This document shows positions 31,877-36,321 of a stretch of 36,321 nt of DNA, piece after piece (the first letter of the stretch is position 1; each line of letters starts with the position of its first letter). A program made the translations under genes and the position numbers. This DNA is from Chloroflexota bacterium (GTDB lineage: Bacteria; Chloroflexota; Dehalococcoidia; JACVQG01; JAHKAY01). Location of the stretch: NCBI GenBank assembly GCA_018825785.1, contig JAHKAY010000029.1:68143-104463 (forward strand), read 5' to 3'. A model generated the notes under the pieces. The model was not told the DNA's origin. It was given only the letters and a program-made list of their open reading frames with translations, and made no database searches.

Positions 31877-32611
31877 ATGAGCGCTAGTACTGAAGAATAT
31901 CTGGAGGCCTTGTACACGCTAACCCAGGGTAACAAGGCTGCGACGACCTCTCAAATATCTAAACGCATGAAGATCGCACCGGCGAGCGTAACCGAGATGC
32001 TAAGAAAGCTGGCTGATACTGGATTCGTAAATTACTCACCCTATCAGGGAGTCACTCTTACCGCGAAGGGTTTCGAGATAGCTGAGAAAATGGTGAGGAA
32101 ACACAGGCTCCTGGAACGCTTTCTGCATGATGTTCTTAGAATCGGGGATGACCGGGTCCACAAGCAGGCGTGTGACATGGAGCACGTGTTGTCCGATGAA
32201 GCTGAACGAGCTCTTTGCCAGACCCTAAAATCGCCAGACAGATGTCCCGACGATGAGCAGGTTATCCCGCCGTGTAACCTAGGTTTTGCCACCTGCGAGG
32301 AGTGTCGGAAATGGGATGGAGATAATCTGGAAGAATTGGGCAGGAAAAGACTAAACGTGGTCTCAATGTCCACACTGAAGGAGAATCAGGCGGTCACAGT
32401 TGCTTTTATAAGGGGAGACAACAAAGTGCTTCGCAGGCTGTTGGACATGGGTTTGACACCCGGAACCAAAATACGCGTCAGCAGAATTGCGCCTCTGAAG
32501 GGTCCGGTGGAGATTGCGGTGAGAGGTTCAAAACTCGCTCTCGGGGATGAGATAGCATGTAACATCTTTGTCACAAATGATTCAGGTGATTCGGAGATAG
32601 CGAGTGGCTAA
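31877..32611 (+). CDS. DtxR-family metalloregulator fused to FeoA domain
   Basis: A 244-aa protein. The winged helix is in residues 1-65 (EEYLEALYTL, ISKRMKIAPASVTEMLRKL). The dimerisation and metal-binding domain follows (VRKHRLLERFLHDVL, CDMEHVLSDEAE), then a Cys-containing spacer (CNLGFATCEECRKW) and a C-terminal FeoA/SH3-like domain (LRRLLDMGLTPGTKIRVSRIAPLKGPVEI). DtxR/MntR-type proteins repress metal uptake genes when Fe2+ or Mn2+ is bound. ATG 31877 has GGAGGGG 9-10 nt upstream. The stop overlaps feoB by 8 bp. As no separate feoA gene is visible, the fused domain may also serve as FeoA for the transporter. Confidence 0.9.
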   Translation: MSASTEEYLEALYTLTQGNKAATTSQISKRMKIAPASVTEMLRKLADTGFVNYSPYQGVTLTAKGFEIAEKMVRKHRLLERFLHDVLRIGDDRVHKQACDMEHVLSDEAERALCQTLKSPDRCPDDEQVIPPCNLGFATCEECRKWDGDNLEELGRKRLNVVSMSTLKENQAVTVAFIRGDNKVLRRLLDMGLTPGTKIRVSRIAPLKGPVEIAVRGSKLALGDEIACNIFVTNDSGDSEIASG

Positions 32612-34586
32612 TCTGGCATCATGTCATTCGACGCAGACTGTAAGGAAAGATAGCCGCGGCAAAGGGAACCGCCTGACGATTGCTCTGGCCGGAAATGCCA
32701 ACGTCGGCAAGAGTGTAATCTTCAATCAACTGACGGGTTCGCATCAGACCATCGGGAACTGGCCCGGGAAAACCGTGGAGAAGGCCGAAGGGCTGCTACG
32801 CTTGAACGAACATGACGCCATTGTTGTAGACCTGCCGGGAATCTATTCTTTGTCCACCTTCTCTCTGGAGGAGTTGGTCACAAGGGAATACATCGCCCAT
32901 GAAAAGCCGGATGTCATCATCAATGTCATTGGCGCTGCAATTCTTGAGCGAAACCTCTTCTTCACTCTGCAGCTGATGGAGATGGATGTCCCGATGGTCA
33001 TTTGTCTCAACCAGATGGACATCGCCGAGGGAAAGGGAATAGTCATTGATGCGGGCAAACTGGAAACCATACTGGGTGTACCAGTAGTGCCAACCATAGC
33101 TGCCAGGGGGAAGGGAATACGCGAGCTAATCGAAAAGGCCATTGAAATTGCCCGTGCCAGACAAAGGCCCCCAGGAAAGACCATCAGGTTCAACGGCGGC
33201 GTGGAAGCGTATATAGAAGAGCTGACCGACTTGGTTGAATTGGAGCAGGTCAACCTTAATCTTTCTTCCCGCTGGGTGGCTATCAAGCTACTTGAGGGCG
33301 ATTCGAATATCAGGGAACTGGTCAGTCTGAAGTCGGAAAACGTAATTCGCGCCTCCGAAGCCGTGGCCAAGAAAATAGAGGAAGTCTACCAACAACCTGG
33401 CTTCACTGTGGTTGCTTCGGAGAGATATGCGCTGGTAAATCAGATTGCACACGAGGTCCAAAAACAGGAGGTGGTCAAGCCCGCATTTTCAGACCGGCTT
33501 GATAGATTTGCCACACACAAGGTGTTTGGCTACGTTGCAGCCTTTACCGTGATTGCCATCCTGCTGCTGTGGACATTCATCGTGGGGAATCAGCTCTCCA
33601 CCTGGTTTTCAAATGCCTTCAACTTCTTCCAGCCCATAAACCCGAAGCTGAGCGGAACCTTAGTAGGCATCTTCTGGAATGGCATCTTTGGTGGCTTTGT
33701 AGCCGGAGTCACCCTGGTCATACCTTACGTTATCCCGTTCTATTTGATGTTGGCCGCGATGGAAGATTCGGGCATCTTGACACGCGTGGCCTTTATGCTG
33801 GACAGTGCCATGCACCAAATTGGACTGCATGGGAAGGCCATCATACCTCTGATCCTGGGGTACGGGTGCAATGTGCCCGCGATATACTCTACCCGAATCA
33901 TGGGAACCAGGCGGGAACGCTTGATCGCAGCATTCGCAATCACCTTTGCCCCCTGCACTGCGAGGACCATAATCATCTTTGGCCTGGTGGCCGTATTCGT
34001 GGGCATTGAGTGGGCACTGGCGCTCTATGCGATTAACCTGCTCATAATGGTTGCAGTGACCAAGCTGGCCGTGAAGGTGATCCCCGGTCAACTGACCGGA
34101 CTGATAATGGAGATGCATGCTTTCAAGACTCCCTCTCTGTCCGTAATAGGCACGCAAACATGGGCCCGAACCAGGTCGCTGGTACTCATGGTCTTCCCGT
34201 TGTATATGCTCTCGACTGCTGCGGTTCAGGGAGCATATGCCACAGGCTTGCTTGAACCACTGAATAGCGCCATGTCCTTTCTCACTGTGGGGTGGCTGGG
34301 TCTTCCAGCGATTGCGGGAACACTGTTGATATTCGGTGCGGCTAGGAAGGAGTTAATTCTCCTCGCGCTGGCAGCTATTGTCGGCACTAATCTAGCCTCG
34401 GTTCTCACACCAGTTCAGTTCATCGTGCTAGCCCTGGTGGGTACAATATACCCGTGTATGGCAACTGTTGGCGCACTGAACAAGGAATTCGGCTGGAAGG
34501 CTGCGGCCTCAATTATTGGGGCGAACCTGGCTACAGCCATATTGGTTGGAGGTGTTGCCGCAAGGCTACTGACTCTGGTGTTGTGA
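32604..34586 (+). CDS. feoB: Ferrous iron transporter FeoB
   Basis: A 660-aa protein. The G domain has G1 GNANVGKS (30-37), G3 DLPG (76-79) and G4 NQMD (136-139), then the GDI-like helical domain and a membrane domain of about 8-10 helices with Gate motifs, including GYGCNVPAI (conserved Cys) and FAPCTARTIII. It imports Fe2+ across the inner membrane. The start is GTG 32604 inside the dtxR end, so translation is coupled. The N-terminus carries about 20 extra residues. It is shorter than E. coli FeoB but the core is complete. Confidence 0.95.
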   Translation: MANLASCHSTQTVRKDSRGKGNRLTIALAGNANVGKSVIFNQLTGSHQTIGNWPGKTVEKAEGLLRLNEHDAIVVDLPGIYSLSTFSLEELVTREYIAHEKPDVIINVIGAAILERNLFFTLQLMEMDVPMVICLNQMDIAEGKGIVIDAGKLETILGVPVVPTIAARGKGIRELIEKAIEIARARQRPPGKTIRFNGGVEAYIEELTDLVELEQVNLNLSSRWVAIKLLEGDSNIRELVSLKSENVIRASEAVAKKIEEVYQQPGFTVVASERYALVNQIAHEVQKQEVVKPAFSDRLDRFATHKVFGYVAAFTVIAILLLWTFIVGNQLSTWFSNAFNFFQPINPKLSGTLVGIFWNGIFGGFVAGVTLVIPYVIPFYLMLAAMEDSGILTRVAFMLDSAMHQIGLHGKAIIPLILGYGCNVPAIYSTRIMGTRRERLIAAFAITFAPCTARTIIIFGLVAVFVGIEWALALYAINLLIMVAVTKLAVKVIPGQLTGLIMEMHAFKTPSLSVIGTQTWARTRSLVLMVFPLYMLSTAAVQGAYATGLLEPLNSAMSFLTVGWLGLPAIAGTLLIFGAARKELILLALAAIVGTNLASVLTPVQFIVLALVGTIYPCMATVGALNKEFGWKAAASIIGANLATAILVGGVAARLLTLVL

Positions 34587-34645
34587 CCGGGCCACTGAGG
34601 TCTTTGGCCTGAATCTATGCAGCGAAGTGGCTAGAGTATCGGCGT

Positions 34646-34751
34646 TAGCAGGGTGATGAAAAAGTCCCGTAGAACGAGACCTTAGCTTTGGACCTGTCGG
34701 ATATTTCGTATCTGCGTTTGGTTGGGCACCCCCTTTTTCAGCACCCTGCTA
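34646..34751. mobile_element. 106-bp MITE with 19-bp terminal inverted repeats
   Basis: The left end TAGCAGGGTGATGAAAAAG (34646-34664) and the inverted right end CTTTTTCAGCACCCTGCTA (34733-34751) differ at one position. The 68-bp interior has no coding capacity. TA at both tips could be the target duplication. The tip sequence is close to the IS end at 36069. It lies between feoB and mscL. Confidence 0.75.
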
Positions 34752-34862
34752 GAGAATATGGCTCAATAGTATTCTAAATCCAATCGCAATGTTGTGAGGT
34801 CGTCCGGAGGCTTGATTCAGAGGGTCTGACGACGTACGATAAGGGACCGAAAGGAGGGCAGT

Positions 34863-35321
34863 ATGCTCAAAGATCTCAAGGCGTTCATCATGAGGGGCAA
34901 TGTGGTGGACATGGCAGTAGGCGTCATAATCGGTGCTGCTTTTGGTGCCATCATAGGCTCACTGGTAAAGGATGTTGTTATGCCGCCCATAGGTCTGGCC
35001 CTGGGCAAAATTGATTTTTCCAACCTGGCTGTCATTCTCAAAGAGGGCTCCACTCCTGGACCTTATGCGTCTGTGGCTGCCGCCCAGGCCGCCGGTGCTA
35101 CTTCAATCAACTACGGCCTCTTCATAAATACCGTTGTCAACTTTCTGATAATTGCGGCGGTCGTATTCTTCTTTATCGTCCGTCCCATCGCCAGATTACA
35201 GGCTCCCAGGAAGGTGGATGTAGCGGCTGCACCGATAACCAAAGAATGTCCCTTCTGCTTTACCAGTATTCCAGTCAAAGCCACGCGTTGCCCCAACTGC
35301 ACCTCACCACTGACAAAGTAG
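34863..35321 (+). CDS. mscL: Large-conductance mechanosensitive channel with zinc-ribbon tail
   Basis: A 152-aa protein. The N-terminal amphipathic helix and TM1 ([20 protein letters not shown]) and TM2 ([20 protein letters not shown]) are classical MscL; the channel opens under membrane tension to release solutes in osmotic downshock. Unusually, the C-terminal helix bundle is followed or replaced by [18 protein letters not shown], a CxxC-x11-CxxC zinc-ribbon. AAAGGAGGG lies 6 nt before ATG 34863. It stands alone downstream of the MITE. Confidence 0.93.
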   Translation: MLKDLKAFIMRGNVVDMAVGVIIGAAFGAIIGSLVKDVVMPPIGLALGKIDFSNLAVILKEGSTPGPYASVAAAQAAGATSINYGLFINTVVNFLIIAAVVFFFIVRPIARLQAPRKVDVAAAPITKECPFCFTSIPVKATRCPNCTSPLTK

Positions 35322-35740
35322 AGGGGAACCTCCTGCAAAGCTTTCGGCCATAGCGCCCTGGTGGTCCTCTCCAGCAGGCCCAACTGGAGGAGGCTAACCA
35401 CCTGGTCGGGGAGCAGGAGGTTCGTTCAGGCGGAGGATGAATGCATCCTAGGAGCCGCCCTGGGCCTGGCCAGGCAAGGCGCCGTTCGTAGCGCCCACCA
35501 CCTGACGGCAGAGCCCCCCCCCAGGCGCAACCTCCCCAACTGGGAGACCCATACACTTGTTTCATTATAGCAGGAATAGTCAGCAGAAGCAAATAGGACA
35601 GCGACCTCCGCCGCTTGTCAATAGTCACATCGACATGTTCCTTGCTCCCACTTCCCTCTTGCCCTACCGCTGTCAATAGAGATGTGATAGAATCGCTGCA
35701 TGTTACGAACCCAACCTCAAATGTTGGAAGGAGGCTTCTT
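35322..35740. other. 419-bp intergenic region
   Basis: Nothing firm is recognised. Open frames on both strands look spurious. There is a C-run near 35515 and an AT-rich patch with TAGAAT at 35688 that could be a -10 for the next gene, but no matching -35 at the right distance. Confidence 0.5.
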
Positions 35741-36082
35741 GTGAGTGAATCCTTGAAGCCACAATGTTTTGTAATAATGCCATTCTCCAAGACAACCGAT
35801 AAACACACAGAAGAGTATTGGAATGAGCACTTCCAAGAATTCATTAAGCCTTTGATCCAAGAACATCCACTCCAGCCGCACCGGTCAGATCCACTCAGAG
35901 GAGACATCTTGCGCCAAATTGTTACCGACCTCGTAACTGCGCCAGTCGTTGTAGCCGATCTCACGGACTTGAACGCAAATGTTCTCTGGGAATTGGGAGT
36001 TCGCCAGAGTTTCAAACACGGCACCATTACTATTGCTGAGGATGAAGGCGTCAGATTGCCTTTCGACCTAGCAGGCTGCTGA
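35741..36082 (+). pseudogene. Deoxyribosyltransferase/TIR-like protein truncated by IS
   Basis: GTG 35741 follows GGAAGGAGG by 7 nt. The 113 residues CFVIMPFSKT...YWNEHFQEFIKPLI, RSDPLRGDILRQIV, VVVADLTDLNANVLWELGVRQ and HGTITIAE fit a Rossmann-like family related to nucleoside 2-deoxyribosyltransferases and TIR-like domains, often seen in defence loci. The conserved E in NANVLWELG would be catalytic. The frame ends at LPFDLAGC just inside an IS end at 36069, where homologues normally continue, so the gene is interrupted. It may still yield a shortened protein. Confidence 0.65.
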
Positions 36083-36321
36083 AAAACTCCCTTGAGTTGA
36101 CTGACATGGCAAGCAGATTGTGGAGGCCCTTTCGGAACTATCCTGACGTTCAGCCGGATGTACGCCGAAGTTGGCCGTCCGTCCATACCTCCCGAGCACC
36201 TGCTCAAGGCATGTCTGCTGATTGTCTTATACTCAATCCGCTGGGAGCGGTGTTAGCGGAAGCGCGTGACAGGAAGCTGCTGTCGGAAGACCACTTCACC
36301 GTGGATGGCACCTTACTGGAA
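36069..36321 (+). mobile_element. Left end of an IS5-superfamily-like insertion sequence (partial)
   Basis: TAGCAGGCTGCTGAAAAACTCC at 36069-36090 looks like an IS terminal inverted repeat and falls exactly at the break in the upstream gene. Transposase-like coding DNA follows. The right end is outside the window. Confidence 0.65.
36140..36321 (+). pseudogene. Decayed IS5-type transposase with internal deletion
   Basis: One frame reads FSRMYAEVGRPSIPPEHLL, then KACLLIVLYSIR, the N-terminal domain of an IS5-like transposase. It hits a stop soon after (about 36254-36256), while another frame resumes at AVLAEARDRKLLSEDHFTVDGTLLE, which holds the first catalytic Asp of the DDE motif. The roughly 40-60 residues that normally lie between these blocks are missing, and the N-terminus is also abnormal, so this copy is dead. 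Confidence 0.7.

Noticed and set aside
35275-36207. Minus-strand open frame of about 310 codons
   Set aside because: It runs antisense through the mscL tail, the truncated deoxyribosyltransferase-like gene and the IS end, so it cannot be a conserved gene.

Overview
The window reads like a chromosomal stretch from an anaerobic, Dehalococcoidia-like Chloroflexi bacterium. This is inferred from three things: a Wood-Ljungdahl acetyl-CoA synthase cluster (acsB, acsD, acsC, acsV, cooC) with no CO dehydrogenase gene beside it, as known from Dehalococcoides; a DUF2851 gene remnant; and an interspersed GTCATTCTGAGC-type repeat. The polyhydroxyalkanoate (PHA) operon is not typical of cultured Dehalococcoides, so the lineage is probably an uncultured relative. 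By eye, base composition is clearly patchy: about 23.2-31.5 kb is markedly more GC-rich than the regions on either side.

Region 1 (1-12 kb, all minus strand) is an accessory island of signalling, DNA-processing and possibly defence genes. Read in the direction of transcription it has a membrane HExxH protease-like protein, an unrecognised 425-aa protein, a 78-aa protein with a Gly-Gly-containing tail, a MUG/TDG-type DNA glycosylase, an HhH-GPD-like protein, a Ymh/HEPN-like protein, a YhaO/SbcD-like nuclease, a YhaN/SbcC-like membrane ATPase, a candidate 63-aa ORF, and a triad of TerY-like vWA protein, PP2C phosphatase and protein kinase. The kinase runs off the left edge.

Region 2 (12.3-18.9 kb) is a PHA synthesis locus: thiolase (phaA), PadR-type repressor (phaQ-like), phasin-like protein, class III synthase phaE-phaC, and an SDR reductase (phaB-like). 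A second, convergent SDR copy forms a near-palindromic gene pair with its paralogue and shows signs of gene conversion.

Region 3 (about 19-23.2 kb) holds a roughly 1-kb gene-poor stretch and then a probable integrated element: HTH/excisionase-like protein, AbrB-like protein, two tiny ORFs and a large serine recombinase. The recombinase 3' end runs into the remnant of a DUF2851 gene whose 5' part is absent from the window.

Region 4 (23.2-31.5 kb) has a stand-alone LigD-type 3'-phosphoesterase, a hairpin repeat, and the minus-strand acs operon led by a stress-protein-like ORF. A promoter with an 11-bp perfect dyad on its -35 box precedes the operon.

Region 5 (31.6-36.3 kb) starts with a tmRNA-3'-end-like relic, followed by a DtxR-FeoA fusion regulator with two tandem TTAGG-N4-CCTAA operators, feoB, a MITE, mscL with a zinc-ribbon tail, and a deoxyribosyltransferase/TIR-like gene cut short by a decayed IS. 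The ends of that IS resemble those of the MITE. No CRISPR array, rRNA or intact tRNA was recognised.
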